From Pithys albifrons albifrons (Eukaryota; Chordata; Aves; Passeriformes; Thamnophilidae): 64,000 nt of DNA. Shown here in pieces: positions 1 through 12,500 of this stretch (the stretch's first letter is position 1; each line of letters begins with the position of its first letter). The stretch lies in contig NC_092474.1 in assembly GCF_047495875.1 (NCBI RefSeq), forward strand, positions 5,411,001-5,475,000, written 5' to 3'. The notes beneath the pieces are model-generated. The model was not told where the DNA came from, did not search any database, and saw only the letters and a program-made list of their open reading frames with translations. A program made the position numbers and the translations under genes.

Positions 1-204
1 AGACGGGCACTCCACCCTGCCCTGTTTGGTGCCAAGCTGTTATCTCTGCTCTGGTGATGGCTGTTGCCATTTGACCAAGGAAGTTTGGCGTATTGACCCA
101 CTGAATGAAGAGTTGTGTGTCCTGTTGAAACTCAGTGGGATGCAGTTGCTGTGTCCCCTTCTCCTGTACGTTCCTTTGATGTCCTCTCTGCCTCCTGTCC
201 CCAG
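1..204 (+). other. NCOR2: NCOR2 intron (3' part)
   Basis: It ends in a pyrimidine-rich tract and CCCCAG at 204. The reading frame of the next exon is open back to 115 but shows no SMRT-like residues before the acceptor. No other feature is seen. Confidence 0.85.
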
Positions 205-568
205 GGTACCCCGATGAAGTATGACAGCAGCTCCTCCTCCTCAAGTACCAAAAAGCATGACGTGCGGTCCATCATCGGCAGTCCCGGCAGGACTTTCCAC
301 TCTGTGCACTCGCTGGATGTCATCCAAGACCCGAGGAATCTGGAGAGAGCTTATGAAGAGAGCCTGAAAAACAGGCCAAGCCCAGTGACAAACTCGGGTG
401 GCTCCATTGCCAGAGGGGCCCCTGTGATTGTGCCTGAGCCAAGCAAGGCTCACCAAAGTGCCCTCGGCTATGAGGACCACCAGGCAGGGCACAGCACAGC
501 GTTCAGCAGCCACTTGCACAGAGGGTCTCCAGTCTCCACAAGGGAGTCCACACCACGGCAGCATGAAG
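205..568 (+). CDS. NCOR2: NCOR2 window exon 1
   Basis: The acceptor CCCCAG ends at 204 and the donor GTGCTT starts at 569. The exon begins on a whole codon (GTPMKYD) and ends with one base of a glycine codon (phase 1). It encodes a serine-rich stretch, then KKHDVRSIIGSPGRTF and GGSIARGAPVIVPE, which match the vertebrate SMRT repression/linker region. The codon run for serine near 226-246 is a short polyserine tract. Earlier exons lie left of the window. Confidence 0.95.
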
Positions 569-3500
569 GTGCTTGGCAAACCTTTTATTTGATGCTATGA
601 TTTCTAGCAGCCGAGCAGGTGAGGTGCACGGGAGGTGGCTTCTGACCCCACCTGCCCAAGCTGTTCCCAACAGGTGCCTGTTGAACCCGTTCTTCCCAGT
701 ACCCCACACCTATGGCTGATTCACAGCACTGGGGTGACTGCCAGGGACAGCTGGGCCTCAGTGCCCTTCCTGGGACTGTTCACATGGCTGAAGTAAGGGC
801 ACCTCACCTGCACCAGGGTAACCAAAGGGAGACTTGGGCTTTGGCTGGTGAAGCCTTGGTTGTTTTGAAAGCAGCTTCCCCATCCCAGCACTGGCCCAGG
901 GGACTCTTTTTTTCCACAGGTGGGCAGGAAAGCCATGCTTGAGGCACTGGGTGGGGGATCTTCACATTTCACACCAACCTGGTGTGTATGTGCCCACCTC
1001 AGCCATCTCCTGGGCACCTGAGTGCCTCAACTCCAGGAACATCTAATCCCTCTGAGTCGGTAGACCCAGGCAGTGAGATGGTGTTGGGGCTCTGACAACT
1101 CCCCTGCCCTTCTGTGCATCCTGGCATCAGCATGAATGTGCTGGGGTAGAGAGATGGTTTGGGCAAGGCCTCTGTCCCAAGGGCAGCTGGAGCTTGGCCT
1201 GCCTCAGCCTTGGTGGCGTAACAGGACATGGCAGTGCAGGGAGGAGGGAAAGGTCCCTTGAGTTCAGGGTAGCTTCAAGTGCCCCTGGAGAACACGCTTG
1301 GCAGCAGGCATCCCTCGGGGACATGGCTTGGCCACAGCCATCAGTCTCTGACTCACTTCCTTCTTCTCGCTGCAGGGAGCATCACTGCTGGGAAGCCAGT
1401 GTCCCAGGACAGAAAGATCACCCCCACATCGAGAGAGCTCACCAACTCCAAGTCTCCACATGCCCCTGTGCCCGACCACCACCACCCCATCTCCCCATAT
1501 GAGCACCTGCTCCGTGGTGTGAGCGGGGTAGACCTGTACCGAGGACACATCCCGCTGCCTTTCGACCCTGCCGCCATCCCGAGGGGAATCCAACTGGAAG
1601 CAGGTACCTTTGTTGGGGGCACAATCTGTTGGGGTTGTTTTTTGCTGTGTTGTGCTCTGAAAGCTGGAGGTCTCTGTGAAAAGCCACATCACACCTGCAT
1701 CCTTTTCTTTCCCAGCTGCTGCTTACTACCTGCCGAGGCATCTGGCTCCGAGCCCCACGTACCCCCACCTGTATCCCCCATACCTTATCCGGGGCTACCC
1801 GGACACGGCCGCCATGGAGAACCGACAGACCATCATCAATGACTACATCACATCCCAGCAGATGCATCACAACGCTGCAGCCACGGCCATGGCGCAGCGC
1901 GCGGACATGCTGCGTGGTCTGTCGCCTCGAGAGCCCTCCCTCGCCCTCAACTATGCAGCAGGTGCTCCCAGCACGGCACTGTCCAGGGACATGGTCAGGC
2001 CAGCACTGACAGCCCCACTGTGGCCAAGCTGCAGCAGCTCAGCATTTTGCTAACAGTCCTCTCACATCTCTTTCCAGGCATCATCGACCTGTCCCAAGTG
2101 CCACACCTGCCTGTCCTCGTGCCCCCTACCCCTGGGACTTCTGCCACGACTATGGACCGCATCACCTACATCCCTGGGCCCCCCCAGACCTTTGGCAGTC
2201 GGCACAGCAGTTCCCCACTCTCCCCAGGTAACACTTCAGGTTGCTTTTCCCATGGGAAATTGGTTGAGCAGGATGCTCTTAATCAATCCAGGGCCTTGGG
2301 CTCCAGTATCCCTGGGCAGATGAGGAGACCCCAAATTAATTCTCTCTCAGTGACCAGTCTACTGACTCCAACCCTCCCTGCTTGTTAGGGACTTCCTGCT
2401 TTTCCCCTTGCTTCCCCAAAGTGGCAGCTGGCAAACAGCTCTGTGGAAGGTCATACCCCAGAGATGGCACCAGGACAGCTACTCCGTGATTTGTTTAGGT
2501 TTTGTCACAGTGGTTGCCCTCATCTATTCTGCTCCAGGTGACCTTGGATGGAGCTGTTCCTGATCTGCTCTACAGACACAGCAATGTGAAGAGCAGGCAG
2601 CGTTCCCAGGGGAAATTGCTATGCCTGCAGCCCTCTCACTGCCTTTTTGGTTGGGTTTCAGGAGGCCCCACACACATGACCAAACAGTCGGGATCATCGG
2701 TGTCTGAACGTGAACGAGAGCGGGAACGGGAACGGGAGAGGGAGCGTGAAAAATCCATCCTAGCATCAACCACGGTGGAACATGCACCCATCTGGAGACC
2801 AGGTAGGCTGGGGAGGAGTCAAGCACCACACCTTGGTGCTTGTGCTGGGTGGAGGTGGGGTTGGGGCTACAGGACGAAGGGCTAAAGAAACTCTTCCTTG
2901 TGCTGTCCGCCAGGTACAGAGCAGTCCAGCAGCCGTTCGTCCTCCCACTCTCACAGCCACCAGCACTCTCCTGTCTCACCTCGCACCCACGAGACCATCC
3001 AGCAGCGGCCCAGTGTGCTCCACAACACGAGCATGAAGATCATCTCCTCGGAGACCCCTACCCCTTCCGTCCTGCGGTATGTCCCTCTGCCGTGGCTCCT
3101 GCCACTTTGCTTCCATGGCAATTAATCAGTGAGCACTTCTGGGTGGAGTGAGGGTTGTTTTGCCCCTCAGTCTCAGTGGGAACAGGAGTGGGGCTTCCAG
3201 GAAAGTTGTGATGGAGAAAGGCAGACTTTGGTGCCCAGTTCCTTTGCTTTCTCTAGTGACTTCTGCTACCAGGAAAGAAACCAGGAGCATGCCTGTGCCC
3301 AAATACAGGTATTGTTCCTCTTGCTGAAGGTTGCCTGGTGGTGGAGTTATGAAGGTCTCTGGGACCTGTCCATGGGTTTTATGCTCTCCAGTTGATACAT
3401 CCAAGCCCAATACCCTGTGGCCATTTACTATGGTGGAGGCTCCATCTGAGCCCTCCTCGCTGACCCCAGCACGGGCGAACCCTACGCTCAGGATCCCTCG

Positions 3501-6500
3501 AAGGAGCTTGGCCAGACAGAGCTGGACACTGAGGCTCTGGTAACAGCATTTCTTTTCTCCATGTGCTTCTCTCATCTTGGCCTTGTCTCTATTTTCCTTC
3601 CAGAACCTCCTCCACCACTACCACGTCACCAATCCGCTCCGCCGCTTTCCCCTCGGCCTCCACCCTGCGCTCCTCCCTCAGCGTGGCTGACGGCTACGCA
3701 GCCCCACTGGACCCGGCCATCCTGCAGAAAGAGGCCTCGAGGGTGCGGGAAGCCAAGACAGAACGAGCCCAGACTGACAACAACATCTACACCTCAAAGC
3801 TGCCCAGTGGGGCCAACCTCGAACAGTCGCCTTCACCCATTAAAGCCATGGAATCCAGACCTTTGCCCGCTTCTGGACCTGGTTCTTCTCATCACTATGG
3901 CAGAGGACAGGGGAAAAGCCAGCAGCACCATCACCCTCTGGACCAGCAGCACACAGGCTCAGGCTCTGAGCAGCACAGTAGAGAAAAGAATCAAAGTAAA
4001 CGCTTTTCTGTGCAGGAACAGGAGCTCCGAGCACTCGGTAAGACCACCACGACAGCAGCCAACTTCATAGATGTGATTATCATGCACCAAATGTCTTGCA
4101 ATAAGGGGCAGCGAGAAAGAGGCTCGCTGAGTAATGACTCCAGTAGCGATGGTAAGAAATTGGAGGGGAGAGGTGAGAGAGCTATGGCCTGACACCCACT
4201 TTATTTCATGATTTCTTTTTTTTATTTGCACATTTTGGCTGTTGGCTTCATCAGCTCCCCAAGTGTGCTTGTCCCTCTGCTTCCCCGTTGTTGTGTTTTT
4301 CCAGATATTTTATTTTTGTGTGTTTTAAGGATCTTCCCTTCTCCCAGCCCGTTGCCAAGTCCTGTTTTGCAAACGTTGTGCAGTTCCTGGTATTGCTTTT
4401 TACAGACAATAGCCATTTGCTAATTTTGATTTCCCCATCCTTAGAAATTCCCAGGCAATTTGTAAGGGACAGTTGTGGGTAATAAATCAAACCAGCAAAG
4501 CAAATAACTGGAATTTTGAGTGTGACTGGGCTGCTGGCCCTCAGACACACATCTCACTGCTCAAGAGCTGCAGGATCTCAGAGAGCTTTGTGAGTCTCAG
4601 CTTTGATGAGGTCCCATTGCCTGGGGTGACCTCACTAAGGGTCACAGTGGTGGATGCTGCCCAAGATGGGCACCATGGACATGGCTGTCCTGGGATCACT
4701 CAACCCAGCCATGCTCAGCAGTCATTTCCAGAGCACACCACAAGAACCACCTAACAGGAATCTTGTGTAGGACACAAAAGCACTGGGATTAGTTATTCCA
4801 AAAGAAAGTGCATGGAAAGGGCTGGATTTAAAGTCTGGGTCACTTTTGATGGGACTAGCCTTGACCCAGAGCATACATCCAGGCTCCCATTAGCATGCAG
4901 AGGCAACAGGCAGCCTGTGGGGATTTGGTGGGTCCCCGTCTTCAAGTTGCAGCATCTGCTTTGACCATCAGCACTGGGAGTTGCTGCCTTACTCCCCTTC
5001 CTGTAACCCAAGGGTGGAGAGGACATGGCAGTGTGGCCAGGCAGAAGAGCTGCTCTAACTGGCACATCCCATCCCACCCCTTGGTCACATCTGGTCCCTG
5101 CCTCTTCTAGCAACATGTTCCAGGATGAAGGATGGGCCTCTGGCTGAGCTTTCCTCCACTTTTTTCCCTGGCACTGGTGTTTCCTCCAGCTGTGTGTTGT
5201 GCTGTGGAGAGGGCAGCTTTTCCATGGCCACATGCTTACAGAAAGGAGCTGGTCTTCCTGAGGACCTAACTGTTGGCTAGGGGTCTTTCTAGAGCAGAGT
5301 ACTTCATCTTGGGTGGATCCAGAGTGGGATCCCTTGGGTGCTGGTGTGCATGGGGTGATGGGAGATGCTGCATCCCTGTCCCTGGTGCAGGTAGGTTCTC
5401 CATGGAGTCCACCTCCTCCCTGCGCACCAGGTACAAGCAGGGTCAATGTGTCCATGCCCAGGCACCGGGGACCCTCCAGCAGTGCTGTGGATCCCCTGCC
5501 AGATGTGCCTGCTGTGGGCAGTCTCTAGGAATGGAGTGTTATTAGGAGGGTAAAGGTCTGTGAAGGCAGAAGTTGTGTTACCAAACGTGCTTGGCTGACA
5601 AGAAGCAGTGTTTGCTTCCTCCAGGGCTCCTCTGTCTTCCACCCCTCCTCTGCAGAAGCATAACTCATCTGTGCCTCAGTTTCCCCTCCCTGTTGAAAGG
5701 TGATGGTTGGTGGTTCTTCATTCCAGCTCTGCCTGTTTGATGCAGGTTGAGTCTGTGCAGAGGTGGACTTGGTAGACTTGTAAGTGTTAGGGTAGTGGCT
5801 GGACTTGATAAGCTTAGAGGTCCTTTCCAACCTAAATGATTCTATGAGTCTATGAAAGGTCTTAAAAGGCAGAAAATGGTCAAAATTTGCCCCTGTGGTG
5901 TGCGAGCCCACTGTCTCTGGAGCAAGATCTGGAGTCTCCAGGACTTCACATCCAGTTTTCAAGTCCCTGGTCTTGGCCATGCTGGGCTTGGGGCTTTTCT
6001 TTGTAAAGCAGTTGGAGACTTCTTGTGCAGCCACCCCTACTCCTGCTGAGCATTGCTGTCCCTCTAGGCAGAGCAGGGGTTTCAGTGGGTGGGGAAGGGG
6101 AGGGAGCAAGTTGTGATCCCTCAGGTCCCTGACATTCATGTGGCTCAGCAAGCTGCTGAGTGTCCAGCTGTGCAGGAATGAGATATCACCTCTTCACTGC
6201 AGCCATCACCACAGCTGGACATCAGAGGTGGCTCTGGGGGTCCCTGCAGTGTGACCTGCCAGTTGTTTCCTCATCTCTTTTTTTCCCCCCTTTGCTGAAC
6301 GTGTGACTGTCCCTGCAAGCCACAGCACTAGGGAAAAGCCAAGCAAGCTCCTGGTTCTAACTCTGTTCTCCCCTTTCCCCAGGCTTTCATGGAGGCTACA
6401 GCCCTGAGCGGATGGAACCAGTGAGTCCTGTGAGTTCTCCCAGCCTGTCCCATGAGAAAGGTGCCAAGCTGCTGCAGGATGCAGAGAAGGGGCACGGGGA

Positions 6501-9500
6501 GCATGACCTGAGGCAGAAACAGCAAGGTGAGGACAGGGAATGGCAGTGCCAGCTGGCACCAGAGCGCCTCAGCTGGCATGGGGGTCTTCTTCAGCCAGCT
6601 CTGGCTTGCTATGTCCCAGTGCTGGGACATTCAAGGGAGGGGGCACAGACATCATCTCATGGCTGTTGTCTTTGTGCTCCCCAGGCTCGCTGAAGGCCTC
6701 GGCTCCTGAAGCCGCCCACCTGCAGCACCTTCGTCAGCCTGACGGCCCCCAGTGCCAGCCCCTACAGTCCAGCCAGAACATCAAGGGCATGAACCAGAGG
6801 GTGGTCACTCTGGCCCAGCACATCAGTGTAACTAACATCTTTCACCTCCTTCACCAACCTGCTGGGGCTCCAGGGAGGGGGGGGAAGAGCCAAATGAAAC
6901 ATGTCTGGTGCGAACAGGCGGGGAGTAATGCTGAGACCTCAACACCTCTGTTTGGGGGCTGGAGAGCAGAGGGCATCAGGGATGTTCAGCCTGGGTGTTT
7001 GTGTCCCCAGGGAACCCATCATGACAGGAGACAGAAGTTATATCTGCAGGGACAAACCAGCCCATTTCCCTCCTGTTTGCCCTCTTAGTTGGGCCCAGCA
7101 AAGTTAAGGCAGAAACCAACTCTCTTTGTGACTCGGGGGTTTCTTCTCTAGGAGGTCATCACGCAGGACTACACGCGCCACCACCCACAGCAGCTCAACT
7201 CGCACATCCAGGCTCCGGTGTACTCATTCCCCGGTGCGGCGTGCCCGGTGCTGGACCTGCGCCGCACCCCCAGCGATGCCTACCTGCCGCAGCAGGAGCA
7301 CGCGGCGGCCTCGCGCATCTCCCCGCAGAACGAGGGGGGCAAAAGGTGAGCTGAGAGTCCAACCCGAGATGGCACAGGTGGACTTCTGCCAGTCTGAGTT
7401 CATACGGATCTGGGCTGTGCAGGGTGAGGAGCTGGGCAGGTGCCATTGGCTACCTGGCACCCCTGGAATGGAGTGTGCACTGGGCTGGCTGGCATTTGGC
7501 ATTGCTGAGTGTGTGGTCCCTGGTGTAGTCCTGTACAAATTGCCTGCTTACATAGCCCAGAGTGTAAAACTGCTTTCTGAGCTGGGCATCTTTTCTCTGG
7601 TGGTGCCACTTGCCATCCCTGCTCTCCTATAAATGCTCTTTAGACTCCCTTAGAGTCCATGTGTGGTCCCTTTCACAATCTAGCTGGTGTCAAAGGATAG
7701 TTCAGGTGGGAAGGAGCTCGAGCAGATTTTCCTGGGTCATGGCCAGTTGGGTTCTGAGTATCTCCACTGATGGAGACCTCTCTGGCCAACCTGTCCCAGC
7801 ATTTCCTCACAGGAAAGAAGTGTTTCCTTTTGTTGGGAATTTCATGTGTTTTCTTTGTGCCAGTTGCCTCTTGTCCTGTCACTGTTCTCAGTCCCTGACC
7901 ACAGATAGTAGCCTTTTTTCCATTGTTTCAAAGGTAATTGTATCTTCATCTTTCTCAATGAATCAGAAGTTTGTTAGACACATGTGCCCTAACAGCTGTA
8001 ACTGTCCATTTCAGGCACCACCTGTATTTGTTTTAAAGTCACTTTTCAAATTCCTGTGCTGCTACAAGGCAGGTCTAATTGCTGTTGTATGGAATTAAAA
8101 AATGGGTCTGTCCTGATACCCAAATAGCCACAGAGACCCAAATGCATGCAGGAATGAGTGGTGCCTCCAAAACTGGTGGTTCCATGTCAGTAAATGGGAT
8201 TATTCTTCCCATCTGTGCCTGGTCCTAGAGTTGACTTAATAACATGAAAGGAGAGAGCCCAGCCCTGACCACCCAGTGATGAAAAAAACAGGAAAAAAAG
8301 AGAAACCACAGAAAGAACAAAGATGTAAATTCCCAGAACTCGCTGTGAGAAATTCGTCACAGACATGAGCCTGGCTGTCTCCCAGGCTCTGGCCACGGTC
8401 AGGCATCGGGGGCCAGTGTTGTTCCTTTCTGAGCTGCCCCAGCTCCAGAGCCCCTCCCACAACCAGCCTCTGTGTGGCCCTGACAGGGTGGATGAGAGCT
8501 GGTGGGTGCTGCCTCTGCTGTGTTCACAAATAAGATGGAGAATCAAAATCCATGTCCCTAAAGGGTTAATGTCACAGCCCTCTGCTGGGATCCTGTCCGT
8601 GCCACCCAGGGACACTCCTGAGTCAGCAGGTCCCAGAACTGGTTCCTCATCCCTATGGGGCAGTTGTGTTTGGGGTGGCTCAGCTGTCCCATTGCTGGGG
8701 AATCAGGGCTGGGCTCTCCTTCCGGCGGCCCCGTGTTAACAGGCACCAGGAGCCCACAGGGTGTGAAAGGTTTGGCTGTTTTCCCTGCTGTAGGACAGCA
8801 GTTTTAGCCCTTCTCACCCTCCCAACCCCAAGCTGCTGCGCAGGGACAGAACCGATCACATCTTCCTGTTGCTCCGCAGGTCCCCGGAGCAGGGCAAAGC
8901 AGCGGCCGGCGGGGCCGACAGCTGTATCGAGCCGGTGTCTCCACCAGACGGCGTGGGAGAAGCGGAACACGCCAAGAGCGCCCCTTACCCCGTCCTGTTC
9001 CGCGAGGGAGAGCCCATGGACCAGAGGTACCGCCCGGGAGGGCACTGGAGGCAGCTGGAGGTGGGGATGTCCCCACAGTGTGCCCTGGCTCAGGCTGCTT
9101 TCCTCACTGCCAGAAACAGTGTTCCTTGCCAGTGTGCTGTCTGCTTGTAGGAGCTTTTCAACACCTTGTGGTACATTTACAGTTGGGATAGGGAGTGACT
9201 TTGGAGATCCTGAGTATCACAGGAATGCCCAGGCTGATTCTGAGCAGTTACAGTAAAGGCAGTGGCTCTCTAGGTGGGACTTTGTGCAGTGGATGTTGAA
9301 GAGGTTTCCAACGGTCTTTGCTTTGCAGGATGGGGTCCAAGTCCCCAGGAAACAACACTCAGCCTCCAGCTTTCTTCAGCAAGCTGACTGAGAGCAACTC
9401 TGCCATGGTGAAGTCCAAGAAACAGGAGATCATCAAGAAGCTCAGCACGACCAACAAAAACGAGACGGAGTACAGTAAGGACCAGTGGGGAGACAAATGG

Positions 9501-12500
9501 AGGGCACTGACAGGGCAAAACCTCAAGGACATAGGAAGCAAAGAAGATTTGGGAATGGGTGCTGCTGTGTTAAGGGCTAGGAGCTCCCAGCCAGCATTGT
9601 CTGCACTTAAGAGCTGGACTCAGTGATCCTTGTAGATCCTTTCCAACTCAGAATATTCTGTGATTCTGTGAAGTGCAAGCTCCAGATGCTTCCTGGGATG
9701 TTCTGTGCTGGTGCCAGCAGTGGCTGTGTATCCAGGGAGGCACTGGGGACTTGCCACCCTGTGTCTCCATGCTCTGGGTCTGTCAATCCCACCTGCACCT
9801 GAACCTCTTCAGGAAGGAAGTAATGAGCTGAGCATGGAGGAGACCTAAGAGCAATTGATATTTTAATGATTGGGCAGCCAAGCTGAATCCTTCCTCCTTG
9901 GGATGCATCTCCCTGCAACATTACTTTAAGCCCTGCATCAATATTGTTGCAGCTTTGTAAAACTAACCAGGCTGGCTTAGATTAGAAATTCAGCCCGTTC
10001 ATTCATTACCCGCTAATAGAGTAGATAGGATCATAATTTAATTTAGCCCAGCATTATACAGTCAATACTAATTCAATTTGAATCCATCTTACAACAGCTG
10101 CATCGGATAAGAGGGACCGAGCTGTCTCATCTCCTGGATGATGTTACCATGAGCCGACAGTATTGTTATGCCCCTTTGGGGACATGTGGCTGAACCCTGT
10201 GACCTTCCACACTTTTCCCTTATCAAGGGAAAATATATAGAAATAGGATACCCACTCTTATTTGATGAGAATTTCCGTTATTCTAAGGAAAATGATAGCC
10301 AAGTCAAACAGCTCAGCTAAGAGGGAAAATATTGATTTAGCATTTCTTCTCCTCCTCCTCACCCTCCCAACTCCCCAGACCTGCTCCCTGGATAGGGGTT
10401 GTTCAGCCTTTGGAAATCCCATAGGCGAAGGAGAGAGTTTGGCTTCATGGAGGTTGTAATCCCAAGGGCAGGAGGGAGGAAAGAAGAGAGGCCAGCACTG
10501 GGCACAAAGACTTGCCTTGGCTTTCTGGGCTCTGCTTTTCTGCTCTTTCCCACCTAGCAAAGGTGCCCACTGTGGATCTCCCAAAGGTACTGGGAGTTAT
10601 TCCTGGTTTCAGCCAGCACCGGCAGACCCACCCCAGTTGCTGTGGGGCTGGGTGCTGTGACAGGAACATGGGAATCTTGTCATGGCTGGCACAGCAGGTC
10701 CTCCCTGCCACCAGCCTGCATGTGCTGCTCTCGGTACTGAAGAGCTTCTTTGTTTTTCTCCAGATGTTGGGCAGCCTGGGACAGAGATTTTCAACATGCC
10801 AGCGATTACAGGAGCAGGTAAATCCTCCACGTACCTGTATCTCATTCCCCACAGGGCTTACAGCCATGGAGAGCAGGAGATTTGGTAGATTTAAGCATCT
10901 CCTTTTCTCCTTCTCCCATAAGACCAAGCATAACAGTTGCTGTGAGGCAGAAACCTTGGGACCCACCATAACTCCCTACTATGGGTTGAAGACAGGGCAT
11001 TTAATTCCTCAGAAAACCTGGCAGAGTTTGAGGAGAGGTTGAGAGTCAAGCCATCTGATGCCAGCAGAGGGTTAAACCATAGTAAGGTGGACTAAAACCA
11101 GGAGAGAGCACCTTGCTCTTGGTGGGACCTTCTCGTCACCTGTGGGAGGGTGAGAGGGCAGCTGCAAAGGGGAACATGAGGGAGGGGAGCAGGGTCTGTG
11201 CCCTGCAGGCTGGGCATGAAGCAGGAGACAGTTGCAAAAGCAAACTGGGGTGAGAACAGCACTCCATTGGGCAAACTGGTGGTGGATGAGGACCAAAGAG
11301 GTGTTACCTGGGAGATGGAGGCGTTCAAAGGAACATAACTGGTCTGAGGGGGAATGACAGTGGGAACGCTGTTGTGCTGTTACTGCCCACGACATTTCCA
11401 GGTGGGCTTGCAAATGAATGACATGAATCCCCATAGAGAAATACTAATTGCTATTTAATTGATTAAGGATTAATGCTCTCCTACAGCAGGAATGCCTTTG
11501 GGTTGTTAGTTTTAAGTAGGAAAAGCAGCAGCTTTCCCACAGCCAAGGGCAGGAGGTGCTGTGGGGCAGGGGCTTGGTGCGGCAGGAGGCCAGTGGTTTA
11601 AGAATGGGAATGTGTTTGGGAGAAAGAGCCAGCTGACACGTGTACAGGAAGACAAATGTCCAAACCAGGTTTACAAGCACCTGGGATCCGTCCCTTTCCA
11701 AGCAGAGGGGCAGCAATCCTGAAAGGAATGCCTCAGGATGGGGCGAGCTGGGGGGCCTAGTAGTTCTGTGTCTGTATTTTGCCCTTGCTTGTTCCCTGTA
11801 ACTGCCACCCCGGGAATGATGGTGGTGTGGCTGAGCCTCTGGTCCCTGTGCGGTGCTGCTCCATAACTGCATGGCTTGAGACTCACACCCACGCGGACAC
11901 ACCACTTTGCCTCTGCATCCTGTCCCGTAGCCATGGCTCGGCCCGGGGGCCCCTGTTCCACGTGGGCACCTGGCCTGTGGGGGAAGGGAGGGCTGGGGCA
12001 GCGGGCAGGGGGCTTGCAAAGAGGGACAAAAGAGTGCTCCCTCATTCCCACGTAGCCCAACCCCACACAGGCAGCTCCATGGGCTGTATTACAGGAGCTG
12101 CCTGCCTCCTCCAGGGGTTGCCTGCATTTGTCACCTCTGATGCCAGGGCCAAATCCAGGCCTTTTTTTCTGCTTAAGTGTTTTTGTGGGGTACTCACTCT
12201 TCCTTCCCTGACTGCCTTTATGGGAAACTGCCCCAGCCTCCAAATTGTTGGCACAGTGACTTTTGCTATCTGTGCCTATGGATCCCACATCCAAGTGACA
12301 CTCTTAACTGCCCCCATTCCAGGTCTGGCTGGGTTGGGAGCGCAGCTCCTGTTTCTTGCCATTGCTCCCTGGGGCTCAACAGCAAACCCTTACCCCTCCA
12401 ATCCTCCCAGCCCCTGGCCCCGGGGAACCCTCCCCAAACCCACATCCCACAGTGAGCCCCCATCCATCCCACCGCCAGCCCCCACCAAGCCCCAGGGTGG

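Larger units (their letters stand above)
9475..10763 (+). other. NCOR2: NCOR2 intron after exon 12
   Basis: About 1.3 kb. It holds a CR1 3' end (9605-9672) and then an AT-rich block (about 9905-10230) that is unlike the surrounding intron and looks like a candidate conserved non-coding element. Confidence 0.85.

Noticed and set aside
2706..2753. Purine-rich repeat considered as a microsatellite
   Set aside because: It lies in the coding frame of NCOR2 and is held by mixed codons, so it is treated as protein sequence.
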